From: Zobellia roscoffensis
Lineage (GTDB): Bacteria > Bacteroidota > Bacteroidia > Flavobacteriales > Flavobacteriaceae
DNA: 64,000 nucleotides
Assembly (NCBI RefSeq): GCF_015330165.1
Contig: NZ_JADDXT010000002.1
Location: forward strand, 2,292,504-2,356,503
Direction of reading: 5' to 3'
Shown: positions 54,299-62,726 of the stretch, piece after piece
How positions within the stretch are numbered: position 1 is the stretch's first letter
Layout: each line of letters begins with the position of its first letter
The notes under the pieces: generated by a model
The model's database searches: none
The model's input: the letters and a program-made list of their open reading frames with translations, nothing else
What the model was told of the DNA's origin: nothing
Position numbers and translations under genes: made by a program

Positions 54299-54731
54299 AT
54301 TGCCTTAAATGATGGTCCGTATGCTTGTAAACAAAAACTCCAATCTGCTCTGTGGTCATTTTTCCAAAAAACGGATGTACAAAATCAGGGTTTGAAAAGG
54401 AGTCATATGCTTGAAGCAATTCAATCCATTTTTTGCGTTCATTTTCAAAGTTGCCCGTACCGGTAACTTTAAATTCAGGATGGGTAGGTTGATTTTTTTT
54501 CATCGGTTGCTCGTCTTTTAAAATACTGCGCAACGCCATGCCGCCAAACAGCCTACCAATAAATAAACGCTTGTAGCTTTTTTTACTATGGAACAATTCT
54601 TCGCCTAATGTGCAATGTTTAAGCATTTGGTAAGCATTCATTTTACCCCATTGAGCTTGATTGAGTTCTTGAAGGGAGTTTATTCTATCCACTAACTCGG
54701 CAATTGTTTCGTTTTTAAAAATTGTTTTCAT
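54288..54731 (-). CDS. DUF1569 (DinB-like) protein
   Basis: A 147-residue protein of the DinB-like four-helix fold: MNAYQMLKHCTLGEEL, the central LKDEQPMKKNQPTHPEFKV, and PFFGKMTTEQIGVFVYKHTDHHLRQFG with several His residues able to bind metal (HTDHH near residue 137). Function unknown; the family is often linked to thiol or stress biology. Confidence 0.88.
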   Translation of the reverse strand: MKTIFKNETIAELVDRINSLQELNQAQWGKMNAYQMLKHCTLGEELFHSKKSYKRLFIGRLFGGMALRSILKDEQPMKKNQPTHPEFKVTGTGNFENERKKWIELLQAYDSFSNPDFVHPFFGKMTTEQIGVFVYKHTDHHLRQFGN

Positions 54732-54744
54732 CTTTTGCAGGGTT

Positions 54745-55095
54745 TTAAACTTCCATTGGTATTATGCCTCTCACTTCTACAGAACCGCCCATGGCAAGAA
54801 TAGGGCATCCTTTTGCTATTTCAGTAGCCTCTTTAACGGTGGTTGCTTTAATGACCATGTTACCACTTAGGGTCTCGTTGTTCGCTATGGTAATTCCTGT
54901 GCTAACATTTAATTGGTTGTCAATTGTAGCTCCCTCAAAAGCCAACCGAGTTGTGCTTACAAGTTTAGCCTGTGCAGCAATACCACCAATAAAAGAGCCC
55001 CACTTTTGCTGCATTTCACTTAATTGATCAGTAGTGGGGTGTTCGGTGCTAGGTTGCATCCGGAATAGCAACATGAAGTCTTGAAGATTTTCCAT
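54745..55095 (-). CDS. YCII-related protein
   Basis: A 116-residue soluble protein: MENLQDFMLLFRMQP at the start, then WGSFIGGIAAQAKLVST and IVIKA-type strand before EIAKGCPILAMGGSVEVRGI. The pattern fits YCII-related (DGPF-type) proteins. ATG 55095 is chosen; an upstream ATG at 55167 would add 24 residues not seen in the family. Lies 85 bp behind a Crp regulator and 13 bp before DUF1569. Confidence 0.85.
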   Translation of the reverse strand: MENLQDFMLLFRMQPSTEHPTTDQLSEMQQKWGSFIGGIAAQAKLVSTTRLAFEGATIDNQLNVSTGITIANNETLSGNMVIKATTVKEATEIAKGCPILAMGGSVEVRGIIPMEV

Positions 55096-55180
55096 TGTCA
55101 AAGTTTTATGGTTTGTATATTTCGATGAGGCTAAGCTACCTGCATTAAAAAAAATAAAACTTGTCATAGGGCAAGAAAAC

Positions 55181-55765
55181 CTATTCGCCCGAAATCTCTT
55201 TTCTAATTCGGCTTAAAGAAGTGTCCGTAACACCCAAATATGTAGCAATATGTTTAAGCGAAATATTCTGAATAATATGCGGTTTTTCTCTTAACAGCTT
55301 TAGGTACCGCTCGGAAGCTTGGTCCGCAATCATAGCTACACTTTGCTTCTTTAAAGCGAAATAACTGTTTACCAATGTTGTGCGCCCTTGTTCCCTAAAA
55401 CTACGTATGCTGTGAAAGAGTTCTTGAAAAGTATCAAAATCTAACTGCCAACATACGCAATCCGTTAAAGCCTGAATGTTTTCTCTCGTAGGGTTTCTAA
55501 GGAAAAAAGAGGTCCAGTCAATAACAATATCACCAACGGCATAAAAGTTTGTGGTGATATCTTTCCCTTCGGTATTCACCACATAAGAGCGTGCAAAGCC
55601 ACTTTCAATAAACCAATAGTGATTTTCCGTTTTTCCTTCCTCTAGTATAAAGTCGTTTTTGGAGAAAGTAACTTTTTTAAATTTAGGGATAATCGTGGCC
55701 AGTTCTTCATCCGAAAAATTAGAAGGCGTGAATATGTTATTTAGAAAATGATCTTGGCTTATCAT
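55181..55765 (-). CDS. Crp/Fnr-family transcriptional regulator
   Basis: A 194-residue regulator: cNMP-like beta-roll (FILEEGKTENHYWFIESGFARS, GDIVIDWTSFFLRNPT) and winged helix (ISLKHIATYLGVTDTSLSRIRKEI). No obvious cAMP-binding Arg signature, so the signal is unknown. Its ATG overlaps the stop of the metalloprotease by 4 bp. The YCII, DUF1569 and membrane genes follow on the same strand. Confidence 0.93.
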   Translation of the reverse strand: MISQDHFLNNIFTPSNFSDEELATIIPKFKKVTFSKNDFILEEGKTENHYWFIESGFARSYVVNTEGKDITTNFYAVGDIVIDWTSFFLRNPTRENIQALTDCVCWQLDFDTFQELFHSIRSFREQGRTTLVNSYFALKKQSVAMIADQASERYLKLLREKPHIIQNISLKHIATYLGVTDTSLSRIRKEISGE

Positions 55766-58257
55766 TTGGGGTCAAGTATTTGCTCTATTCGCTTGTTTAC
55801 ATCTTCCAAGTGATATTTGCTCATCGTATCCGAAGTTCGGCCAATAGCCCTTTTAATAGTTCGTTGTAAATTACTTAACTCACCACGGGCTACCGAACGA
55901 ATGTCCGATTGGCTGGTGTTCACCACCGTAGATTTTTGATATCCGCCAAAATCAGGTTTTTTCTTTTGGTTTTCTGCGGTCATCAAATATGCCAACCGGT
56001 CTATGTGTGCTTTTTGAAGGTTTCTTCTATAGGTGTCAATGGTGCTGCCATTTTCAAGTTCAGACCAGATACCGTTTCGTAATTCGCCCATCATATCGGT
56101 TAAATGATACGCTTCCGCTCCGTTCGCGGTTTCATTTTCTACCAAGCGCTGTAGCTTGCCCAAACTTAAAATGTTGTCCAACGTTCTGGTCTGCATCTTT
56201 CTTATTTCTTCGACATAACCTGAGTACTGAATTTTATTAAAGATGTTTTGGTCAATTAGCCATCGTGGTGTTGCAAAAAGTTCATCTTGTAAAAAAGACA
56301 TACAGTTTTGTTGGTGTTCTTTAGCAACAGGAATGTAAACGGCACCTTCTTGGTCGTAGGTTTTTTGATATTCATATACTCCCCCTATATTGTTAGATAC
56401 ATGGCCCGTATAACGATTAAATTGTGCTACGACTTGACCATACAGCTTTTCAAGGTCTTCATAGGTCTTTCCATCTTTTTTGGTCCATGTAACGAGGTTA
56501 GGTACAATTCGTTTTAAATTTTCAATTCCATATAGGCTTGCTTTAATAGCATCATCACCTAAATCCTCAGTTTGAGAACTTGGGTCTACCACATCACCTA
56601 CTTGTTGGTGGCCAAAACGGTATAGAGGATCTCCTGCATGTTCTAGAATCCAACTATCTAATACTTTGTTTTCTTCCTCTGTAGAAACATCAAGAATAGG
56701 CTTATATCCCCATTTAATGGCATATTTATCATAAGTGCCAATGTCTGGCATAAGAGCAACATTACCATCTTCTGGCTGGGCTACATAGTTGAAACGGGCG
56801 TAATCCATTATAGAAGGAGCTGTGCCATATTTTTGAGTGAAGGAAACCGACCGAAGAGAATCTACAGGGTAGGCAACACTGCTTCCCATGTTATGTGGTA
56901 GACCCAAGGTGTGACCCACCTCATGAGCAGAAACAAAACGGATTAAACGTCCCATAACTTCATCTTTAAATTCCGTATTTCTGGCGTCCGGATTAATTGC
57001 AGCTGTTTGTACAAAGAACCAGTTATGCAATAAAGTCATTACATTATGATACCAATTTATATCGGATTCTAGAATCTCTCCACTACGCGGGTCGCTCACA
57101 TGTGGTCCATTTGCATTTGGAATAGGCGAAGCCAAATAGCGCACCACGGAATAGCGCACATCTTCGGGAGACCACTCCGGGTCTATCAAAACAGAAGGTG
57201 GCTCTTTGGCAATAATGGCATTTTTAAAACCTGCATCTTCAAAAGCAACTTGCCAATCTTCAATACCTTGTTTTATATAAGGAAGCCATTTTTTTGGTGT
57301 AGCCCTGTCTACATAATATACAATTTGCTTTTTAGGCTCCACCAATTCGCCACGTTTGTACTTTTCTATATCCGCATCTTTGACCTCCAAACGCCACCGG
57401 TCAAGGAACTTCACGGTTTTACTTTTTTGAACATCCAAACCATAATCTGTTTGGGCACTGGTAAACCAACCCACACGCTCATCAAAATAACGGCGTTTCA
57501 TAGGCTCCGCAGGTAAAAGAATCATAGAATTGTTGATTTCTATAGATATGGAACCTAGGCTACCATTACTGGGGGGCTTCTTGGCCAAATACGTTTTTAC
57601 ATGGCGGGCTTCAACATTTAAAGGGTAACTCTTAATGGTTTCAATATAGCTTCTAGCCTCATCTAAGCGAGAAACTTTATACTTATCCCTATAGGTATCT
57701 GGCATACCAAAAGCTTGCGTGTCTTTTTCAAAAAGTTCATTTACCTGGATTACGGTAGTTGGGTTTACCGTATCCTTTTTTATCGCCATAATATTAAAAG
57801 CGAAAAGGACAGGTTCAAAATTAGAATTCACTACAGCTTCATGTACGGGTAAGGAATCTGCGGCAACCACGTTGTGGCTAACAACACGTAACAGCACTTT
57901 TTTGGGCTTACGTTCCCAACGAAGAACTTGAGTATTGATTTTTCCGCCACCAAAACCAATGCCAGTAGCCGTCTTTGAAATACGACTTACCATGAGCATT
58001 TTCTTATTGAAAAGAGAATCTGGTATTTCGTAGAAGTGGTTTTCATCAACCACATGTACATCAAATAGACCTTCATCCGTCTTAGCATCTTTAGTAATGA
58101 CCTTACCGTATGGTTTTATTTTAGATTTTTTATCGTCATCTTTTTTGTCTGACTTTTCGGTCTCGTCTTTTTTCTTTTTGAAAATTTGCGCTTCCGCGGA
58201 TGCAAAATTAATTAAGAGTATCGCAAAGAGTAATTTGGTGATAACTGTTTTGGACAT
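55762..58257 (-). CDS. Zinc-dependent metalloprotease, DUF5117/DUF5118 type
   Basis: An 831-residue exported protease. Signal peptide to about residue 24 (NFASAEAQ), a Lys/Asp-rich stretch, the DUF5118/DUF5117 parts (about 50-330), then the metzincin-type zinc site HEVGHTLGLPH (His445, Glu446, His449, His455). A C-terminal DUF4953-type region completes it. Substrate unknown. A TAnnTTTG word (TAGCTTTG, 58298-58305 on the minus strand) lies 40 bases upstream. First gene of a leftward run with the Crp regulator. Confidence 0.92.
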   Translation of the reverse strand: MSKTVITKLLFAILLINFASAEAQIFKKKKDETEKSDKKDDDKKSKIKPYGKVITKDAKTDEGLFDVHVVDENHFYEIPDSLFNKKMLMVSRISKTATGIGFGGGKINTQVLRWERKPKKVLLRVVSHNVVAADSLPVHEAVVNSNFEPVLFAFNIMAIKKDTVNPTTVIQVNELFEKDTQAFGMPDTYRDKYKVSRLDEARSYIETIKSYPLNVEARHVKTYLAKKPPSNGSLGSISIEINNSMILLPAEPMKRRYFDERVGWFTSAQTDYGLDVQKSKTVKFLDRWRLEVKDADIEKYKRGELVEPKKQIVYYVDRATPKKWLPYIKQGIEDWQVAFEDAGFKNAIIAKEPPSVLIDPEWSPEDVRYSVVRYLASPIPNANGPHVSDPRSGEILESDINWYHNVMTLLHNWFFVQTAAINPDARNTEFKDEVMGRLIRFVSAHEVGHTLGLPHNMGSSVAYPVDSLRSVSFTQKYGTAPSIMDYARFNYVAQPEDGNVALMPDIGTYDKYAIKWGYKPILDVSTEEENKVLDSWILEHAGDPLYRFGHQQVGDVVDPSSQTEDLGDDAIKASLYGIENLKRIVPNLVTWTKKDGKTYEDLEKLYGQVVAQFNRYTGHVSNNIGGVYEYQKTYDQEGAVYIPVAKEHQQNCMSFLQDELFATPRWLIDQNIFNKIQYSGYVEEIRKMQTRTLDNILSLGKLQRLVENETANGAEAYHLTDMMGELRNGIWSELENGSTIDTYRRNLQKAHIDRLAYLMTAENQKKKPDFGGYQKSTVVNTSQSDIRSVARGELSNLQRTIKRAIGRTSDTMSKYHLEDVNKRIEQILDPK

Positions 58258-58719
58258 GTAATTTTGGTTAGAAGTTGTAATGTTTAGTATAATGGAGCAA
58301 AGCTAATTTTGCATGATATTCCTCTATTATCGTTCGTAAATATAGCACTTTTGATATTTTTATTTTTGAGATAGGTAGGGGGTATTTGTTGTTGCTATCG
58401 CTTTTTTGTTCGCTGTTCTCTCTTTTGAAATAAGTTTAGTTTCGATGTAAGATATAAAAACACCGATAACTTATTCGTAAGGCAATTAAAATAGTGGCTG
58501 ACTAGAAAAAAAGTAAAATTTTCTGTGATAAAAATTCATGCTATTCTCTACTTGTAATGTAAGTTAGAGTGTTGTTAAGTGCGAAGTTAATATCGTTTGT
58601 GCTCTTGAATTGTGAATTTGGTAATTTGCTGGTTTTTTAGGAAACCTCTCACAAAATATAAAGAACAATAAAGAAAGGTTTCAGCGTTATATAGACTCAT
58701 ATCATAAACCTACAACGTT
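58258..58719. other. Long AT-rich gap between divergent genes
   Basis: 462 bases without a convincing gene on either strand. It must contain the promoters of the leftward metalloprotease (TAGCTTTG at 58305-58298) and of the rightward small repeat protein. No repeat or RNA structure was recognised. Confidence 0.4.
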
Positions 58720-59127
58720 ATGAACAACAAGAGTTTAAAAGTAAGTATGTTATTGGGTCTTATATTTGCAAACGGAGTATTTGCAGCTGATCCGCTAACC
58801 GAAAAGGATGATACAGTTATTCATTCTATAAATTATATTGAAGAGGATGCAGATTTTGACCTTGGCTTTGATACAGCAGATTATTTGCCAGAAGATTTTG
58901 ATGCCAATGATATTTATGTAAATCTAGATGCAATTAATTTTATTGAGTCTGATGCTAGAGTAGTTCTAAGTACTAAGAAATACCTTCCAGAAGGCTTTAA
59001 CGCCTATTCATTCCCAATAGATGTAGAAGCTTTCAACTACATTGATGAAAATGATGAAATTTCTCTAGATTTTGATACAAAGAAACATCTACCAAGCGGA
59101 TATAATCCGTATATAAGGAACAATTAA
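58720..59127 (+). CDS. Small exported protein with three internal repeats
   Basis: A 135-residue protein with signal peptide (about 1-22, LLGLIFANGVFA) followed by three imperfect repeats of 33-35 residues starting at about 37, 72 and 105. Each has the form INYIEEDADF...DTxxYLPEGFNAY: INYIE, INFIE, FNYID, then LPEDFDA, LPEGFNA, LPSGYNP. No enzyme motif. I know the YLPxGFNxY motif in small flavobacterial proteins but not a function. Monocistronic with a strong terminator. Confidence 0.8.
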   Translation: MNNKSLKVSMLLGLIFANGVFAADPLTEKDDTVIHSINYIEEDADFDLGFDTADYLPEDFDANDIYVNLDAINFIESDARVVLSTKKYLPEGFNAYSFPIDVEAFNYIDENDEISLDFDTKKHLPSGYNPYIRNN

Positions 59128-59157
59128 CCATTGTAAATTATTTGAATTAGCTAGCTA

Positions 59158-59190
59158 AACCCCTGTGAATAACAGGGGTTTTGTTTTTTA
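59158..59190 (+). terminator. Terminator of the repeat protein
   Basis: AACCCCTGT pairs with ACAGGGGTT around loop GAATA, followed by TTGTTTTTT. Confidence 0.85.
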
Positions 59191-59256
59191 TTGGTGCGCT
59201 TTTGTTTTATACTATAGATTTCTCAATCTACAGTTTAAGGAAAGATGTAATTTAAA

Positions 59257-59943
59257 TTAATGACCTCCGTAGAAATACCCATACATCTGATATATAAAAA
59301 GACCAATTCCAGCAATTATCAGATATAAATTGGCTGCTTTGTAAAAGGGAGTGTAGCTTTTTTTGGATTTCCATTGGGTAATTATAAAAACAATAGGAAT
59401 CAAAGCAAGAACTTGCCCCAGTTCAACGCCAATGTTGAAACAGACAATTTTTGCTAGAAATTGAGAGCTTCCTACATCAAAAGATTGTAAGCGGGTAGAT
59501 AATCCAAAACCGTGAATCAATCCAAATATAAATACCATCCATAAAAGATTAGGGGATTTGAATTTTAGATATTTTTCAAACCCTCCTAAATTTTCAAATC
59601 CTTTATATAAAACACTTATAGCAATAACGGCATCTATTAAATGTTCATCTGCCTTAATACCCAAATAAGTAGCGCCAATTAACGTAATACTGTGTCCTAT
59701 CGTAAATACAGTAATAAAGCGGACAATATCCTTGAAGTTATTTAGATAAAAGATGACCCCAGCTAAAAATAGGAGATGGTCATACCCGGTAACCATATGT
59801 TTTGCACCCACGTATATATAGGATAATAACCCACCGTTATTCAGTGTTTCCTGATCGGCTGAACTTACCCCATGTGCTGCTAGAAGTAAAGGAAAAAGTA
59901 GTAGTAATGAAGTTGTTAGAATTTGCTTATTAGGTGTCTTCAT
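59257..59943 (-). CDS. HupE/UreJ-like membrane protein
   Basis: A 228-residue integral membrane protein with about six segments and a signal-like start. The HupE/UreJ_2 pattern is visible: HMVTGYDHLLFLAGVIFYL (His and Asp of a metal path), FTIGHSITL and FIFGLIHGFGLSTRL. The family carries nickel, cobalt or related metals. It follows the His-rich protein with no spacer, so the two probably form a metal-handling unit. Confidence 0.9.
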   Translation of the reverse strand: MKTPNKQILTTSLLLLFPLLLAAHGVSSADQETLNNGGLLSYIYVGAKHMVTGYDHLLFLAGVIFYLNNFKDIVRFITVFTIGHSITLIGATYLGIKADEHLIDAVIAISVLYKGFENLGGFEKYLKFKSPNLLWMVFIFGLIHGFGLSTRLQSFDVGSSQFLAKIVCFNIGVELGQVLALIPIVFIITQWKSKKSYTPFYKAANLYLIIAGIGLFIYQMYGYFYGGH

Positions 59944-61065
59944 TTACTTCTTTCTATTAAACCAGAAGAATAAGGCTCCAACTAATAAAACACTACCTAT
60001 CCAAAACACATAAGAAGGAATTTCCGCTTCTTCTGCCACATGGGTATGTGTTTCTTTGCCATGGCCGTGAGTAACCTCAAATGTTAAGGTAGACCAATTG
60101 GATTCATGGGTAATTTCATCATCATTAGCTACATTTACTAAATGTATGGTTTGCAGATACCAGATGCCATCTGCGGTTAGTTTTGCTGTAGCAATACCTT
60201 CGGAATCCGTACGTAGCTGCTGCCCTGAAGTATGGGTGTGGGTTTCCTCTTCCGAATCATGGCTATGTTCTTCTGTTTCTTTTGCATGACTATGAGTGCC
60301 TTCAGCGCCATGGCTATGTTTTTCTTCTGTTTCCTTAGCATGACTATGGGTACCCTCTGCATCATGGTTATGCCCATGTTCTTTTTTGGCATCTTTTTTA
60401 TGACTATGTTCTTCTTTTTTATGTGAATCATGGCTATGTCCTTCTGCGCCTTTATAATCGGCATATACCAGTTGATTTGCCAAGGGCTTACCGTTAAATA
60501 GTAGTTTGAATTTTAAATCATCGCCAGTATTTAAATCATATGGATTGTCTAACGGAATAAATTCAATTGGATACCCAAGAATTTCTTGCCAATCATCCGT
60601 TCTTTTATCTCCAACTTGAAAAATAGTTTTCACATGTTTGGAGTATCTTTCAACAGCGGCACCGTTTAAAGCGTCATTATCACGTCGCCAGGCCAACATA
60701 TCTCGTATACCTTCATGTTCCAAATACGTATTGAATGCCTCCGCATCCATTGCAATAGACCTGGGTGCTGTAGAAACTCCGGTTACATATGTTCCTGATT
60801 CACTGGTTCTAAAATTTAAAAAGGTGATGCTGTCTTTTTCACTCCACTGGGAGTCATCAATTTTTATTCTCTTGCCATTATTCAGCATGCTGGCATCTAA
60901 CATTCGGTCGCGGTCAATAACATTATCACTCTTATCAAAAGTACCGTTGAACAATTGAATGGTTGCAGACCTATTGGGTTTTAGAAAATAGGAGTCTAAC
61001 TTTAGGTACATGATATGACTACTGAACAGTACAAGGGATAGTAGTGCTAGAATTATTTTTTTCAT
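59944..61065 (-). CDS. DUF4198-like protein with His-rich linker and C-terminal anchor
   Basis: A 373-residue exported protein: signal peptide, DUF4198-type domain (about 22-205, with FKLLFNGKPLANQLV), a linker of about 80 residues very rich in His, Lys and Glu (about 208-285, repeats HSHDSH, HSHKKD, THSHAKETEE twice), the remaining beta domain (TDSEGIATAKLTADGIWYL) and a C-terminal membrane segment (about 349-369) followed by Arg-Lys-Lys. DUF4198 proteins are periplasmic partners in metal uptake; the His stretch looks like a metal buffer. The repeats in the linker are likely to vary in length. Confidence 0.88.
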   Translation of the reverse strand: MKKIILALLSLVLFSSHIMYLKLDSYFLKPNRSATIQLFNGTFDKSDNVIDRDRMLDASMLNNGKRIKIDDSQWSEKDSITFLNFRTSESGTYVTGVSTAPRSIAMDAEAFNTYLEHEGIRDMLAWRRDNDALNGAAVERYSKHVKTIFQVGDKRTDDWQEILGYPIEFIPLDNPYDLNTGDDLKFKLLFNGKPLANQLVYADYKGAEGHSHDSHKKEEHSHKKDAKKEHGHNHDAEGTHSHAKETEEKHSHGAEGTHSHAKETEEHSHDSEEETHTHTSGQQLRTDSEGIATAKLTADGIWYLQTIHLVNVANDDEITHESNWSTLTFEVTHGHGKETHTHVAEEAEIPSYVFWIGSVLLVGALFFWFNRKK

Positions 61066-61245
61066 TAATGGCGATTAAATTAGTGGATGAATTACAACGA
61101 TATGCTTCTCGTTCAACTGAATTTGGTAAAAATAAGAAAATGAAGGAACAAGCAAACCGAACTTCATATAAAATCCGGCTTTTCCGGTTGAAGAACAGTT
61201 TCTATAAAATAATGTTGATGCAGAACTATTATTTTTTAGCCAATT

Positions 61246-62676
61246 CTAAAATAATAATGGTACAACAAATTGAAACATCAAAACCAAAAGGGCAACGGCT
61301 ATAACGTTCAGGATAATACCTACCCTGGCCATCTCATTCACCTTTACGTAGCCACTGGCAAATACAATGGCGTTGGGCGGTGTGGCCATGGGAAGCATAA
61401 AGGCACAACTACTGGCTATGGTAACAGGAATCAACAGGTAAAGAATAGGAATATCTAGACCAATGGCAATGCCCGCAACTACTGGGGCCAGTACCGCAAT
61501 TAAAGCTACGTTGCTCATCAGTTCGGTCATAAAGAGCATAAGGGTTATTAAAAGAATGGCGGTAAACAGTATGCTAACTTGACTATCACCAATGGCAGAG
61601 GAAACCATATCCACTATCCCACTAACGGACATGCCTTTTGCTAGCGCTAAACCTCCACCAAAAAGAATTAAAATGCCCCAAGCCAATTTTTGAGTGTCTT
61701 TCCAAACAATAATAAAATCTCCTTTTTTCATATTATAGGGAATGGAGAACATGGCTATGGCCGCCATAATACTGATCATAGTATCGTTGAGCTTCAATGC
61801 CGGAAATATGCCGTTTATGACGGTTCTAAAAATCCAAAGGAAAACGGTGACACCAAAAATGGCGAGTACCATTTTTTCTTTTCCGCTCATAGGCCCCAGT
61901 TTTTTTAGTTCATCATTTATGACATCTTTTGATGCTGAAAATACCAAATCGCGATTAGGATACATCCATTTGACCAAAATCATATAACTGATCCATATCA
62001 TAAGGGCAGAGAAGGGGACACCAAGAACCATCCACTTTAAAAATGAGATTTCAATATTGTATTCATTTTCAAGAAGGCCGATCATTACCGAGTTAGGTGG
62101 CGTACCGATTACTGTAGCCACGCCTCCCGCGTTAGCTGAAAAAGCAATGCCAAGCATCACGGAAAGGGCAAAATTCCGATCACTTTTTGTAAATCCGTCT
62201 TCATCATTGACCAGAAGCCCGATAACCGACATGGCAATAGGCAACATGACCACCGTTGTAGCTGTATTACTGATCCACATACTCAAAGAGGCTGTTGCTA
62301 TCATAAAGCCTAGTACTACTTTGTTGGGTGTGGTGCCTGTAATTTTTATAATATTTAGGGCAATGCGTTTGTGGAGATTCACTTTTTCAAGGGCCAGGGC
62401 AAGAACAAAGCCTCCAAAGAAGAGAAATATGATGGGGCTCCCATAATTGGCTCCCACATCTCCAATATCCATGATTTTTAGAAAAGGGAATAGTAGCAAT
62501 GGCAAAAGAGCGGTAACAGAAATGGATACGGCTTCTGTAATCCACCAGATAACCATCCAAACCGCTACGGCAATTACTGCATCTCCTTTATCGGAGACCA
62601 AATCAAAAGGTAAAAAGCGAATTATAAAAAAAAGAAGAGGGCCTACAAAGAGTCCGGCTTTTTTACTGAGTTCCAT
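61246..62676 (-). CDS. SLC13/DASS-type sodium:dicarboxylate or sulfate symporter
   Basis: A 476-residue inner-membrane transporter with about eleven segments. Family signatures: SNTATTVVMLPIAMS (first SNT motif), MSNVALIAVLAPV (second) and CAFMLPMATPPNAIVFASG near the C-terminus. Members import dicarboxylates, citrate or sulfate with sodium; the substrate cannot be told from these motifs. Monocistronic as far as can be seen. The region 61066-61245 upstream of the His-rich gene holds nothing recognised. Confidence 0.95.
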   Translation of the reverse strand: MELSKKAGLFVGPLLFFIIRFLPFDLVSDKGDAVIAVAVWMVIWWITEAVSISVTALLPLLLFPFLKIMDIGDVGANYGSPIIFLFFGGFVLALALEKVNLHKRIALNIIKITGTTPNKVVLGFMIATASLSMWISNTATTVVMLPIAMSVIGLLVNDEDGFTKSDRNFALSVMLGIAFSANAGGVATVIGTPPNSVMIGLLENEYNIEISFLKWMVLGVPFSALMIWISYMILVKWMYPNRDLVFSASKDVINDELKKLGPMSGKEKMVLAIFGVTVFLWIFRTVINGIFPALKLNDTMISIMAAIAMFSIPYNMKKGDFIIVWKDTQKLAWGILILFGGGLALAKGMSVSGIVDMVSSAIGDSQVSILFTAILLITLMLFMTELMSNVALIAVLAPVVAGIAIGLDIPILYLLIPVTIASSCAFMLPMATPPNAIVFASGYVKVNEMARVGIILNVIAVALLVLMFQFVVPLLF

Positions 62677-62726
62677 GGCATTGAATTAGAGCTCCTAAGC
62701 TATGTTTTTTCTTTTTCTTTTGAAAA

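Noticed and set aside
60281..60360. Short direct DNA repeats resembling a CRISPR-like array
   Set aside because: They encode the His-rich linker in frame, lack equal-length repeats with unique spacers, and no cas gene is nearby.
60177..60464. 95-codon Lys/Met/Ile-rich frame in the His-rich region
   Set aside because: An alternative frame of the repeat-containing His-rich linker; no start context and a biased composition typical of shadow frames.
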